A stretch of DNA of 36,242 nucleotides from JALJPB01 sp963933115 (GCA_963933115.1 CAWVSL010000029.1:1-36242); one strand, 5' to 3'; counted from the stretch's first letter, positions 8,093-16,639 are shown. Translations and numbers: made by a program. Notes: a model not told the origin generated them from the letters alone.

Positions 8093-8479
8093 TTATGATG
8101 AAGATAAGCATAGTACCCTATCTACTTCGCTTTTTAACTCTTCTTTGCTGAATGGTTTGACGATGTAACCGATGCCATCTGGTATGGGGAGGTTGCCGGA
8201 TACAGATAACGTTTTGTCTCCATATGCAGTGACATAAATAACAGGTATATTATCCCTTTCTTGGATTATTAAAGTCGCTTGAAGACCATTCATTTCACCA
8301 CTCAACTCAATATCCATTAAAATTAAGTCTGGCAAGTCTCGGTGAGACTGTATGATCGCCTCCTCAGCGGACATGGCAATACCAGTTACCTCATAGCCAA
8401 GCTCAGACATAATCTCTGATTCATCAAATGCAGTGATGGCTTGGTCTTCTACAATAAGTACACGTTTCTTTTTCATCAT
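8093..8479 (-). CDS. Single-domain response regulator (CheY-like receiver)
   Basis: 128 residues forming one receiver domain and nothing else. All key residues are present: acidic pair E11/D12, phospho-acceptor D56 in LILMDIEL, T84 in YVTAYG and K108 in VKPFS. There is no DNA-binding or enzymatic output domain, so it must act through protein contacts or pass phosphate on. Receivers of this type, with the sequence LILMDIEL, are common partners of HisKA_2 kinases. Its start overlaps the kinase stop codon (TAATG), so the two are co-translated and almost certainly a cognate pair. Confidence 0.9.
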   Translation of the reverse strand: MMKKKRVLIVEDQAITAFDESEIMSELGYEVTGIAMSAEEAIIQSHRDLPDLILMDIELSGEMNGLQATLIIQERDNIPVIYVTAYGDKTLSVSGNLPIPDGIGYIVKPFSKEELKSEVDRVLCLSSS

Positions 8480-10095
8480 TATTTACCTTCAAAAGTAATC
8501 CAAACCGAAGTGCCACAGGAACCGTCTATACTAATTTCGCCTTTGAGCTGTGTCGTTAGTGCACCTACCAATTTCATGCCCAAAGTAGCACTTCTATAAA
8601 TATCAAAACCCTTTACAAGCCCAATACCATCATCGACAACCTTCAATTCCATTTTTCCTTTAGCAGCTCGTCGTATAGTCACTTTAATGCTTCCTGAACG
8701 TTCGTCAGGGAAAGCGTGTTTTATACAGTTAGAGTACAACTCGCTGAAAATTTGTCCACAAACGATAGCGGTATCTATGTCGATATTTATTTTGTCAACC
8801 TCGACGACAGTCTCCACCTTTTGACTATTAATTCGGCTACTATCAACTGTATCAGCTGCAATCGCGTTAATGTAGTCTCGGGCGTCGACAGCCGTAACAT
8901 TATCGGATTGATGAAGGCTCTCATGAATACGAGCCATAACCTTTACGCGACGTTGACATTCTTCTAGCGCTTTTCTAGAGGCTGCGTCAGGTTCAGCTCT
9001 TGCTTGTAGTGACAACATGCTGGAAATTATCTGTAGATTATTTTTCACTCGGTGGTGAATTTCTTTAAGCAGAACCTCTTTTTCTTGAAGTGAAGCTTTA
9101 ACTTTTTCACTCGCACTTTCTAATTCAGCCGCACGTGCATCTTTTTCTTTGTTGGCGATGACTAGCTCCGCTGCGCGCTCATCTTTCTCTTTATTAGCGA
9201 TGTCCAACGCAGCCAAACGTGCATCTTTGTCTTCGTTTTCTGAGACCAAATTTTCTTTGGCAATAACTAACTCCGCCGCACGTGCATCTTTCTCTTTGTT
9301 GGCGATAACTAACTCAGCAGCACGTGCATCTTTTTCTTTGTTAGCAATATCCAGCGCAGCCAAACGCGCATCTTTTTCTTCGTTTTCAGAAACCAATTTT
9401 TCTTTGGCGATAACTAACTCAGCAGCACGTGCATCTTTCTCTTTATTGGCGATAACTAGCTCAGCAGCACGTGCATCTTTTTCTTTGTTAGCGATATCTA
9501 GCGCAGCCAAACGCGCATCTTTTTCTTCGTTTTCAGAGACCAACTTTTCTTTGGCGATATCTAGCTCAGCAGCGCGTGCATCTTTCTCTTTGTTGGCAAT
9601 AACTAGCTCGGCAGCACGTGCATCTTTTTCTTTGTTGGCGATAACTAGCTCAGCCACACGTGCATCTTTCTCATCGTTGTCAAAAACTAGCTTCTTGTTA
9701 GCAATAACTAGCTCAGCAGCACGTGCTCCTTTTTCTTTGTTGGCGATAACTAGCTCAGCAGCACGTGCACCTTTGTCTATGTTGGCTACGTCTAATTCTT
9801 CAGCAGTGGCCATATATTCTTGATTGGCCGTTTCTAGCTCTTCGGCAGTAGCCATAAGTTCTGCGTAGTTGGATTCAACACTTTTGAGCTGATCTCGATT
9901 AATGCCTCTCGTTCTATCCAATTTAGTTTCTAAAACTATAATGTGGGCTTCTAATTCTAGTTCTTTTTTCTTTGCCAGATTGGCTACAGTTTCTGCTTGC
10001 AAAGCAGCATACTCGGAAGCTGTATGAGCGTCTTTAAGCTGATTATCCAGTTCGCTTATTTGAAGAAGTAATTCATCATTTTTAGACTTATCCAT
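8479..10095 (-). CDS. Soluble sensor histidine kinase with long coiled-coil repeats (HisKA_2 type)
   Basis: 538 residues from the ATG at 10093-10095. A TTG seven codons upstream is possible but has no better ribosome binding site. There is no transmembrane helix, PAS, GAF or other recognised sensor domain. Residues 1-108 are helical. Residues about 109-330 are tandem heptad-based repeats (KDARAAELVIANKE, KEKLVSENEEKDARLAALDIA). The HisKA_2 dimerisation box is LKEIHHRVKNNLQ (phospho-acceptor H347 or H348). The ATPase domain follows, with the N box SELYSNCIKHAF, the G1 box DDGIGL (489-493) and TLGMKL. The kinase should phosphorylate the coupled receiver protein. The signal is unknown; the long coil may itself be the interaction or sensing element. 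Confidence 0.88.
   Translation of the reverse strand: MDKSKNDELLLQISELDNQLKDAHTASEYAALQAETVANLAKKKELELEAHIIVLETKLDRTRGINRDQLKSVESNYAELMATAEELETANQEYMATAEELDVANIDKGARAAELVIANKEKGARAAELVIANKKLVFDNDEKDARVAELVIANKEKDARAAELVIANKEKDARAAELDIAKEKLVSENEEKDARLAALDIANKEKDARAAELVIANKEKDARAAELVIAKEKLVSENEEKDARLAALDIANKEKDARAAELVIANKEKDARAAELVIAKENLVSENEDKDARLAALDIANKEKDERAAELVIANKEKDARAAELESASEKVKASLQEKEVLLKEIHHRVKNNLQIISSMLSLQARAEPDAASRKALEECQRRVKVMARIHESLHQSDNVTAVDARDYINAIAADTVDSSRINSQKVETVVEVDKINIDIDTAIVCGQIFSELYSNCIKHAFPDERSGSIKVTIRRAAKGKMELKVVDDGIGLVKGFDIYRSATLGMKLVGALTTQLKGEISIDGSCGTSVWITFEGK
9115..9771 (-). repeat. 147-bp / 42-bp tandem repeats inside the kinase gene
   Basis: Fourteen copies of a [GD](A/E)R[AVL]A[AE]L unit occur. 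They are arranged in 14- and 21-residue blocks that make a 49-residue superunit (14 + 21 + 14, exactly seven heptads, 147 bp), repeated about three times. Copies are nearly identical in DNA, which points to recent duplication or gene conversion. All unit lengths are multiples of seven residues, so the coiled-coil register is kept. Confidence 0.85.
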
Positions 10096-10140
10096 AAATT
10101 TTAACACCAGCTTCAAATAGAGTCTATTTAGACCGATACT

Positions 10141-10196
10141 AGATTCAAGTTATCTTACATTAGCGATTTTAACAATCACTTACTACAATTAATTAC
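10141..10196. repeat. Right copy of imperfect direct repeat flanking the two-component module
   Basis: AGATTCA (10141-10147) and AATCACTTACT (10174-10184), followed by TTAAT.ACC, mirror the left copy at 7885-7923 in the same orientation. The repeat lies just upstream of the comM remnant. Confidence 0.45.
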
Positions 10197-10229
10197 CGTG
10201 ATTTACTTAATATAATTAAATGGACTTTT

Positions 10230-11624
10230 ATGGCACTAGCATCGGTTTTCAGTCGCGCTCGCGTTGGTCTTGAATCACCACTTATTAATGTTGAAGTGCA
10301 TTTAGCCAATGGTTTACCTGCGTTTAACATTGTTGGCTTGCCAGAAACGTCAGTTAAAGAGTCTAAAGACAGAGTTCGAAGTGCAATCATTAATTGTGGT
10401 TATGACTTTCCCGCTAAGCGCATTACCGTTAATTTAGCTCCTGCAGATTTGCCCAAGGAAGGTGGTCGTTTTGACTCACCGATTGCTGTTGGTATTTTAG
10501 CGGACTCTCATTATTGCCAAACAAAATGCTGAGCAAGCCAGCTGGGTAAAACAAGCAAAAATACTCGCAATAGACCATTTAACTGAAATCTTCTCCCATT
10601 TTGCTCGGCAAAATACACTACCTTTTGTTGAGCAACGTAATTTGGAGCACCTCGCCGTAGAGAATGATTTGGATATGGCTGACGTTATTGGTCAACCACT
10701 AGCAAAACGATCATTAGAAATTGCGGCAAGTGGCAGTCACAATCTACTTTTCATTGGTCCCCCTGGAACCGGTAAAACTATGTTAGCTAGCCGTTTAGCT
10801 GGAATCTTACCACCGATGAGCGAAGATGAGGCAATAGAAGTAGCCGCTATCCAATCCATTAGTCATCAACAAATTAATAATCAATCTTGGTTAACAAGAC
10901 CCTTTAGAGCACCTCATCATACCGCATCTTCTGCAGCTTTAGTCGGTGGTGGCAGTCAACCACAACCAGGAGAAATATCGTTAGCCCATAACAGGGTTTT
11001 ATTTCTTGATGAACTGCCAGAGTTTGAACGAAAAGTGCTTGATGTTTTACGTGAACCAATGGAGTCTGGTGAAGTCACTATTTCACGCGCAATGCATAAG
11101 CAAACTTTTCCCGCACGCTTTCAACTAATAGCAGCAATGAACCCAAGCCCTACTGGATTTTATAACGACAACCGCAGTACGCCTGAACAGGTTTTACGCT
11201 ATTTAAATAAACTGTTGGGTCCATTCCTTGACCGTATTGATATTCAAATTGAAGTAGCCCAACTGCCAAAAGGTATGTGGGCAAATCAAAACACGATGAG
11301 TGAGACAACTAAAGAGATACAAGCAAGTGTTTAAAGTGCAGACAGCTACAAATAACAAGGCAGGGCAAAGCAAATGGACACTTGTCCAGTAACGAGGTTC
11401 GGACCCACTGCCAATTAAGTTATCAAAACAATGAGCTTTTAGAGTTAGCCGTAGAGAAACTTGGACTTTCTACACGTGCTCATCACAAAATATTAAAAAT
11501 CACTAGAACTCTGGCTGACATAGATAATACGGAAGACATCGTTCATAAGCACATCATTGAAGCACTTTCGTATCGTGCTATGGATAGAATTTTTCAGTAT
11601 TTAACCGCATCTATTGCACTTTAA
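10230..11624 (+). pseudogene. comM: comM (yifB) Mg-chelatase-like AAA+ protein, broken
   Basis: Three frames together match one ComM/YifB protein, normally about 500 residues. Frame 1 (10230-10502) covers the N-terminal domain (MALASVFSRARVGLESPLINVEV ... FDSPIAVGILA). Around 10503 it jumps frame to TLIIAKQNAEQASW, and roughly 50 residues usually found between these segments are missing. Frame 2 continues through the Walker A GPPGTGKTM, the Walker B region LFLDELPEFER and FLDRIDIQIEV to a stop at 11332-11334. Frame 3 then resumes as RQLQITRQGKANGHLSSNEV through LGLSTRAHHKILKITRTLADID to 11624. Restoring a single base near 11331 would rejoin frames 2 and 3. ComM is the helicase that promotes branch migration in natural transformation. 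With two separate lesions the gene is very likely inactive. Confidence 0.9.
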
Positions 11625-11632
11625 ATTATCGT

Positions 11633-12514
11633 TTACTCGCTAATCGCTTCGAAAAAAGCGTTCAATAACGGTTGTGCTTTTTGTTGAGTCAAGCAACAAA
11701 TACCCAGATCAAAAGGTGCAATTTCACCCACGGAATTTAAATACTGAACTCTATTTTTTACTGGGCTGTTGTCGACGACGACTTTGGGTGATATACCGAT
11801 GCCACATCCTAAAGCCACCATACTCACCAATGCTTCATGCCCTGAAACCGTTGCGTAAATATTAGGTTTTCCTTGCTGTTTTTTTCGATACCACTGCTCA
11901 AAGCGTTTTCTAGCTGAACCGTGCTCAGGCAAAATTATAGGGATTTTTGACCAATCAAGTTCTTCTTCTTGCAACTGTTGCTGAACTTTACAAGCCATAG
12001 TAGGCGCGATAACCGCTAAAGGGATTTTAGCCAGGTGATGAAAATAAAAGCTATTGGACAAATTTTCCGGTCTAGCCGCAATAGCAAAATCAACAGATTG
12101 CTGTTGTACCTGCTCCATCGCATCCGCAGCATCTCCTGTCGTCAGCATAATTTCTACTAAAGGATGTTGCTGTCTGAATCTGTCAAGCAATGGCGGTAAA
12201 TGACTATAAGCAGCGGTGACTGAACAATAAATATGAAGTTTACCTTTAAGTTCAGCTTGCTTTTGATCCAAAGATAATTTTAATAATTGCCATTGCTCTA
12301 ATTGCTGCTCTGCAAATTTTTGTAACTGCTCTCCTGCACTACTTAGTAGGACTGAACGATTATCGCGATGTAACAGCGTTGTACCTAGTTCACTTTCCAT
12401 CCGCTGAATAGCACGACTAAGTGTTGAAGGACTAACATGATGGGCTTCAGCCGTCTTAGTAAAATGTAAACTCTGACTTAAATGCTGAAACATTTTTAAT
12501 GATTTAATATCCAT
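11633..12514 (-). CDS. ilvY: LysR-type activator of ilvC
   Basis: 293 residues, the normal IlvY length. An N-terminal winged HTH (about residues 1-60, FTKTAEAHHVSPSTLSRAIQRME) is followed by a LysR inducer domain. Blocks typical of IlvY are LHIYCSVTAAYSHLPPLLDRF, IMLTTGDAADAMEQV and ATVSGHEALVSMVALGCGIGISP. In E. coli IlvY binds the shared control region and activates ilvC in response to acetolactate or acetohydroxybutyrate. The divergent arrangement with ilvC 200 bp away is the same here. The gene converges with the comM remnant, only 8 bp from its end. Confidence 0.95.
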   Translation of the reverse strand: MDIKSLKMFQHLSQSLHFTKTAEAHHVSPSTLSRAIQRMESELGTTLLHRDNRSVLLSSAGEQLQKFAEQQLEQWQLLKLSLDQKQAELKGKLHIYCSVTAAYSHLPPLLDRFRQQHPLVEIMLTTGDAADAMEQVQQQSVDFAIAARPENLSNSFYFHHLAKIPLAVIAPTMACKVQQQLQEEELDWSKIPIILPEHGSARKRFEQWYRKKQQGKPNIYATVSGHEALVSMVALGCGIGISPKVVVDNSPVKNRVQYLNSVGEIAPFDLGICCLTQQKAQPLLNAFFEAISE

Positions 12515-12558
12515 AATGACCTACCATTTTTTTTTGTTTATTAGAACTTCAAGTTAGA

Positions 12559-12573
12559 TTGCAAAATATGCAA
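12559..12573. promoter_or_regulatory. Candidate IlvY operator
   Basis: TTGCA-AAATA-TGCAA is a perfect dyad fitting the LysR T-N11-A rule and lies between ilvY and ilvC. IlvY operators in E. coli also contain TTGCAA half sites. A second, weaker half site may be TTAAGCAA at 12597-12604. Confidence 0.6.
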
Positions 12574-12642
12574 CACAATGATGCGAATATATCATTTTAA
12601 GCAACGTAATGGATAGTTTATTATTACTCATCGTCAGAAAGC

Positions 12643-12671
12643 CTGACACTTTAATACCTAATATTTATACC
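12643..12671 (+). promoter_or_regulatory. Candidate ilvC promoter
   Basis: CTGACA (12643-12648) and TATACC (12666-12671) are 17 bp apart, placed downstream of the candidate operator and 44 bp before the ilvC ATG. The -10 match is modest, as is common for activator-dependent promoters. Confidence 0.35.
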
Positions 12672-12714
12672 TAACATATAGCATTAACGCCTTGTCGTTA
12701 AGCAGGAGAATCAG

Positions 12715-14199
12715 ATGAGTAACTATTTTAATACCTTAAGTTTGCGTGAAAAATTAGCTCAATTAGGCAAATGTCGTTTCATGAAACGTGAAGAATTTAG
12801 CAATGGCTGTGACTTAATAAAAGACTGGAACATCGTTATTGTTGGCTGTGGTGCACAAGGCTTAAACCAAGGTTTGAACATGCGTGACTCTGGTTTAAAT
12901 ATCTCTTACGCATTGCGTGACGCAGCGATTAGTGAGAAACGTCAATCTTGGCAGTGGGCTTCTGAAAACGGTTTTACCGTTGGCACTTATGCAGAATTAA
13001 TTCCTCAAGCCGATTTAGTATTAAACTTAACACCTGATAAACAACACACGTCTGCTGTTACTGCAGTAATGCCCTTTATGAAAAAAGGCTCCACCTTATC
13101 TTATTCTCATGGCTTCAACGTCGTCGAAGAAGGTATGCAAATTCGCTCTGATATTACGGTAGTAATGGTTGCCCCTAAGTGCCCTGGTACTGAAGTACGT
13201 GAAGAATACAAGCGTGGTTTTGGTGTACCTACACTCATCGCGGTTCATCCTGAGAATGATCCTCAAGGTAATGGTTTGGCAATAGCAAAAGCTTATGCCT
13301 CTGCTACAGGTGGTGACAGAGCCGGTGTTTTGCAGTCATCTTTTATTGCAGAAGTTAAGTCTGATTTAATGGGCGAGCAAACTATTTTATGTGGCATGTT
13401 ACAAACTGCGGCTGTTCTTGGTCATGAGCAATTGATTGCCCAAGGTATGGATGCTGCTTATGCACGTAAATTATTACAATACGGTTTAGCAACGACCACT
13501 GAAGGTTTAAAACATGGCGGCATCACAAATATGATGGACCGTTTATCGAACCCAGCAAAGATCAAAGCATTTGATATGTCTGAAGCGTTAAAAGTTATTT
13601 TACGTCCCTTATTTGAAAAGCATATGGATGATATTATTGAAGGCCGCTTCTCTGAAACTATGATGGCTGACTGGGCCAATGATGATGTTAATTTATTAAC
13701 ATGGCGTGCAGAAACGGCTAAAACAAGTTTCGAATTAGCCGCAGATTGTGATGTGGAAATTACAGAACAAGAATACTACGACAAAGGCCTTTTTGTTGTC
13801 GCCATGATAAAGGCGGGTGTTGAGCTTGCTTTTGAAGCTATGGTTGCCGCTGGCATTATTGAAGAGTCCGCTTATTATGAATCACTTCATGAAACGCCAC
13901 TAATTGCTAACTGTATTGCCCGTAACAAATTATACGAAATGAACGTCGTAATTTCTGATACTGCTGAATACGGTAATTACTTGTTTACGCACGCTGCTGT
14001 CCCTTTACTTAAAGAGTTTAGTAGTAAACTAACATTAGAAGAGTTAGGCGAGGGTATCCAAGAAACATCAAACGCTGTTGATAACGTACGTTTAATTGAA
14101 GTAAATGACGCCATTCGTCACCATGGTGTAGAAGTTATTGGTAAAGAATTACGCGGATACATGACTGATATGAAAAAAATTGTAGAAACTGGCGAGTAA
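12715..14199 (+). CDS. ilvC: Ketol-acid reductoisomerase (class II, long form)
   Basis: 494 residues, the E. coli-like long class with a duplicated knotted C-terminal domain. IlvC isomerises and reduces acetolactate and acetohydroxybutyrate with NADPH and Mg2+. The Rossmann motif is IVIVGCGAQGLNQG (about residues 41-54). SYSHGFNVVEEG, KCPGTEVREEYKRGFGVPTLIAVHPEN and the first metal-binding block SDLMGEQTILCGMLQ are all intact. A strong ribosome binding site (AGGAGA) precedes the ATG. The gene is monocistronic, with ilvY divergent upstream and a strong terminator downstream. Confidence 0.98.
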   Translation: MSNYFNTLSLREKLAQLGKCRFMKREEFSNGCDLIKDWNIVIVGCGAQGLNQGLNMRDSGLNISYALRDAAISEKRQSWQWASENGFTVGTYAELIPQADLVLNLTPDKQHTSAVTAVMPFMKKGSTLSYSHGFNVVEEGMQIRSDITVVMVAPKCPGTEVREEYKRGFGVPTLIAVHPENDPQGNGLAIAKAYASATGGDRAGVLQSSFIAEVKSDLMGEQTILCGMLQTAAVLGHEQLIAQGMDAAYARKLLQYGLATTTEGLKHGGITNMMDRLSNPAKIKAFDMSEALKVILRPLFEKHMDDIIEGRFSETMMADWANDDVNLLTWRAETAKTSFELAADCDVEITEQEYYDKGLFVVAMIKAGVELAFEAMVAAGIIEESAYYESLHETPLIANCIARNKLYEMNVVISDTAEYGNYLFTHAAVPLLKEFSSKLTLEELGEGIQETSNAVDNVRLIEVNDAIRHHGVEVIGKELRGYMTDMKKIVETGE

Positions 14200-14220
14200 G
14201 CGTTAGCCACTATAATCCTA

Positions 14221-14252
14221 AAGCTATCAAATGGATATTTGATAGCTTTTTT
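14221..14252 (+). terminator. Rho-independent terminator of ilvC
   Basis: AAGCTATCAAAT (14221-14232) pairs perfectly with ATTTGATAGCTT (14237-14248) around GGAT, and six T residues end at 14252. Confidence 0.92.
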
Positions 14253-14386
14253 ATGCCCTCAACTACATTTATGAAAAAACAACGGGTATTCAGCGGTATA
14301 CGTCTCTGAACAGCTTCATTAAATAACATAAGCTAGAGGCGGTTATCGAAATAAAAGTAACTGATATTTAACATAAAGAGAAACCA

Positions 14387-14701
14387 ATGTCTGAATTTAA
14401 CAATGTAACAATCACTAAAGCTGCCAGTATTCATTTTGATGGTAAAGTCACTAGCCGTAAAATTACCTTTTCAGATGGATCTGTGAAGACTTTAGGTATT
14501 ATGATGGTCGGTGAGTATGAATTTGCTACTGCTGAAGAAGAATTGATGGAAATTTTAGCTGGGGATGTTGAGGTTTTATTAGCAGGCGATACTAATTGGC
14601 AAGCCATTAATGCAGGTCAATCTTTTGAAGTCGCCGCCAATTCATCTTTTAAGATAAAAGCAAAAACAATAACAGACTACTGCTGTTCATATATTGCTTA
14701 A
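14387..14701 (+). CDS. ppnP: Pyrimidine/purine nucleoside phosphorylase PpnP (YaiE, DUF1255)
   Basis: 104 residues forming one small cupin. The conserved signature MMVGEYEFATAEEELMEILAGDVEVLL (about residues 40-66) and the C-terminal FEVAANSSFKIKA...DYCCSYIA match PpnP. The enzyme cleaves a broad range of nucleosides with phosphate in nucleotide salvage. A purine-rich ribosome binding region (AAAGAGAAACC) precedes the ATG. The gene appears to be a single unit after the ilvC terminator. Confidence 0.93.
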   Translation: MSEFNNVTITKAASIHFDGKVTSRKITFSDGSVKTLGIMMVGEYEFATAEEELMEILAGDVEVLLAGDTNWQAINAGQSFEVAANSSFKIKAKTITDYCCSYIA

Positions 14702-14738
14702 TCAATAAGTCAGTAGTCCTTTAAAAAAATCGCTATAG

Positions 14739-14776
14739 GATTGTTATTGTTTGAGCTGAGCTCGTCCATAACAATC
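14739..14776. repeat. Hairpin downstream of ppnP
   Basis: GATTGTTAT (14739-14747) pairs with ATAACAATC (14768-14776), and a small inner dyad GAGC-TGA-GCTC lies in the loop. No T run follows on either strand, so it is not a standard terminator. Confidence 0.45.
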
Positions 14777-14908
14777 ATCTCAACATTAATATTTATTAAC
14801 CTATGTTAATCACCCCAATTAATATCTATTGCTTGGCATCAACTTTATTTATTGAAATAGTCTGCCTGCAAAGCTAAAATATTTTTTTCTACTGCAGGCG
14901 CTCATTGA

Positions 14909-15307
14909 ATGAAACTCAATAAAACCACCAAAAAAATTGATGACAATATCTGTAAAGCGCTAACCATCGTGTGTGAAAGCGAAAAAACTAACATCGACGG
15001 TTTTATTTGGCTAACCCATAGAGCCAACTATACTAACTTTCCTGCGAGCTTAATTGTTACATGTGTCTTTGATATTGATGCAGAAGTAAAGGCATTACCA
15101 GATAATAAACAGGGTGAAAAACTCATGAATAGCATCCAAAAGCAATTACTCAAAGTCGGTATTGTCGCTAAAAATATCCGTCAAAATGTGCATTTTGATA
15201 GCGAAGAGTCTTGTTTAAGAGAGCATCAAGGGAAGTGGGAAAATAGGTTAAAGCTTAAAGTGACTAAACAAAAACCTAATGCAAAAAATAACCAGTTTCC
15301 CTCCTAA
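14909..15307 (+). CDS. Small conserved gammaproteobacterial protein of unknown function
   Basis: 132 residues, soluble, with no signal peptide or membrane segment. It recalls a conserved protein of Vibrio, Shewanella and relatives that databases often label a Fis-family transcriptional regulator. Shared features are a KKIDDNICKALT start, DGFIWLTHRANYTNFP, and LIVTCVFD. I see no Fis-type HTH: the C-terminal third is basic and rich in K, N and Q. I give no function. It sits alone between ppnP and the convergent proA. Confidence 0.7.
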   Translation: MKLNKTTKKIDDNICKALTIVCESEKTNIDGFIWLTHRANYTNFPASLIVTCVFDIDAEVKALPDNKQGEKLMNSIQKQLLKVGIVAKNIRQNVHFDSEESCLREHQGKWENRLKLKVTKQKPNAKNNQFPS

Positions 15308-15366
15308 ACATAGAGAACTCAAGTTTACCCAACTTTTTAACCAAGGATAAAAAATAAATCGTTAAG

Positions 15367-16632
15367 TTAACCTCGAACTTGCCCATCCCCTAATACAATA
15401 AACTTTTCAGTGGTTAGTGCTGATAGCCCCATCGGACCATATGCGTGAAGTTTACTGGTTGATATACCAATCTCTGACCCTAGCCCTAATTGACCTCCAT
15501 CTGAAAAGCGTGATGAAGCATTAACCATTACTACCGATGAGTTAATTTGGCGAATAAATTGTTGTGTGCGGCTCGTATCTTGACTCACAATAACTTCAGT
15601 ATGGTCAGACGTATACTCATTAATATGATCGATAGCTGTTTGATAACTATCAACCACTTTAATCGCAATTTCCTGAGCAAGATATTCCATATGATAATCT
15701 TCCTCTGTCGCTAATTGAGCTTGTTCAAAGTAACTTAAGCTCCGCTGACAAGCATGAATTTTAACATCGAATTCCTTCAAAGCTTCTACCGCTAACGGTA
15801 AAAATTGTTCAACAATATCTTGGTGAATTAATAAGGTTTCAAATGCATTACAAGCACTGGGCTTTTGAGTCTTACCGTTAACTAAAATCGCTACCGCTTT
15901 TTTAACATCAGCAAATTTATCAATGTATAAATGGCAAACACCTTTAAAATGTTGGATTACCGGAATTTGACTATACTCAGTCACATAACGAATAAGTCCT
16001 TCACCACCTCGTGGTATCACTAAATCGATGGTTTTAGACTGTTTTAACAGTTGTTCTATCACATCACGGCTAGTATCAGGGATAACAGCAACGATATTTT
16101 CATCAACGCCTTGTTCTCTTAATACCTTATGTAAACAAGCCGCTAATGCTAGATTGCTATGAATAGCCTCAGAACCACCTCGCAATATAACGGCGTTACC
16201 CGATTTAATACAAAGTGCGGCAGCTTCTGCGGTGACATTAGGCCGTGCTTCATAAATCATAGCAACAACACCCAGTGGAATTCGCATTTTTCCTACCTGG
16301 ATACCATTTGGACGTAATATTAGATTACTCACACCACCAACAGGATCTGTCAGGGTCACTATCTCTCTTATGGCATCACTGATATCACTAATGCGTTGCT
16401 TTGTTAAAAGTAACCTATCCAGCATCGCTTCAGATAAACCTTTAGTCTTACCGACAGTAATATCTTTTTCATTTTCGATAAGAATTTTTTTACTTTGATC
16501 TTCAATTGCACTAGCCATTGCATTTAATAGCGTATTCTTCTGCGTTGTCGTTAATTGAGCAACAACTCGGCTAGCAGTTTTTGCTTGTTGAGCCATATTT
16601 GTCATATTAAACTTATGTGATTTTTCCATCAT
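15367..16632 (-). CDS. proA: Glutamate-5-semialdehyde dehydrogenase (gamma-glutamyl phosphate reductase)
   Basis: 421 residues, full length. ProA reduces gamma-glutamyl phosphate with NADPH, the second step of proline synthesis. The catalytic cysteine is C261 in KTQKPSACNAFETLLIH. Other conserved blocks are GVVAMIYEARPNVTAEAAALCIKSGNAVILRGG (about 121-153) and VIPRGGEGLIRYV (205-217). It follows proB with a 7-bp gap, the usual proBA operon. Two ATG codons begin the frame; the first is given. Confidence 0.97.
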   Translation of the reverse strand: MMEKSHKFNMTNMAQQAKTASRVVAQLTTTQKNTLLNAMASAIEDQSKKILIENEKDITVGKTKGLSEAMLDRLLLTKQRISDISDAIREIVTLTDPVGGVSNLILRPNGIQVGKMRIPLGVVAMIYEARPNVTAEAAALCIKSGNAVILRGGSEAIHSNLALAACLHKVLREQGVDENIVAVIPDTSRDVIEQLLKQSKTIDLVIPRGGEGLIRYVTEYSQIPVIQHFKGVCHLYIDKFADVKKAVAILVNGKTQKPSACNAFETLLIHQDIVEQFLPLAVEALKEFDVKIHACQRSLSYFEQAQLATEEDYHMEYLAQEIAIKVVDSYQTAIDHINEYTSDHTEVIVSQDTSRTQQFIRQINSSVVMVNASSRFSDGGQLGLGSEIGISTSKLHAYGPMGLSALTTEKFIVLGDGQVRG

Positions 16633-16639
16633 GCCCTAC

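Noticed and set aside
9115..9771. Regularly spaced repeats that could suggest a CRISPR array
   Set aside because: The units are coding, have no unique spacers, vary in length by heptads and sit inside an intact kinase frame.
9149..9823. Long open frame on the plus strand, rich in Ser and Ala
   Set aside because: It is the antisense shadow of the kinase coiled-coil repeats; the repetitive codons leave the other strand free of stops.
10193..10390. Small minus-strand frame at the start of comM
   Set aside because: It is antisense to the conserved ComM N-terminus, without a family match.
10642..11334. Separate 230-residue AAA+ protein
   Set aside because: It is the middle section of ComM; sequence on both sides continues the same family in other frames.
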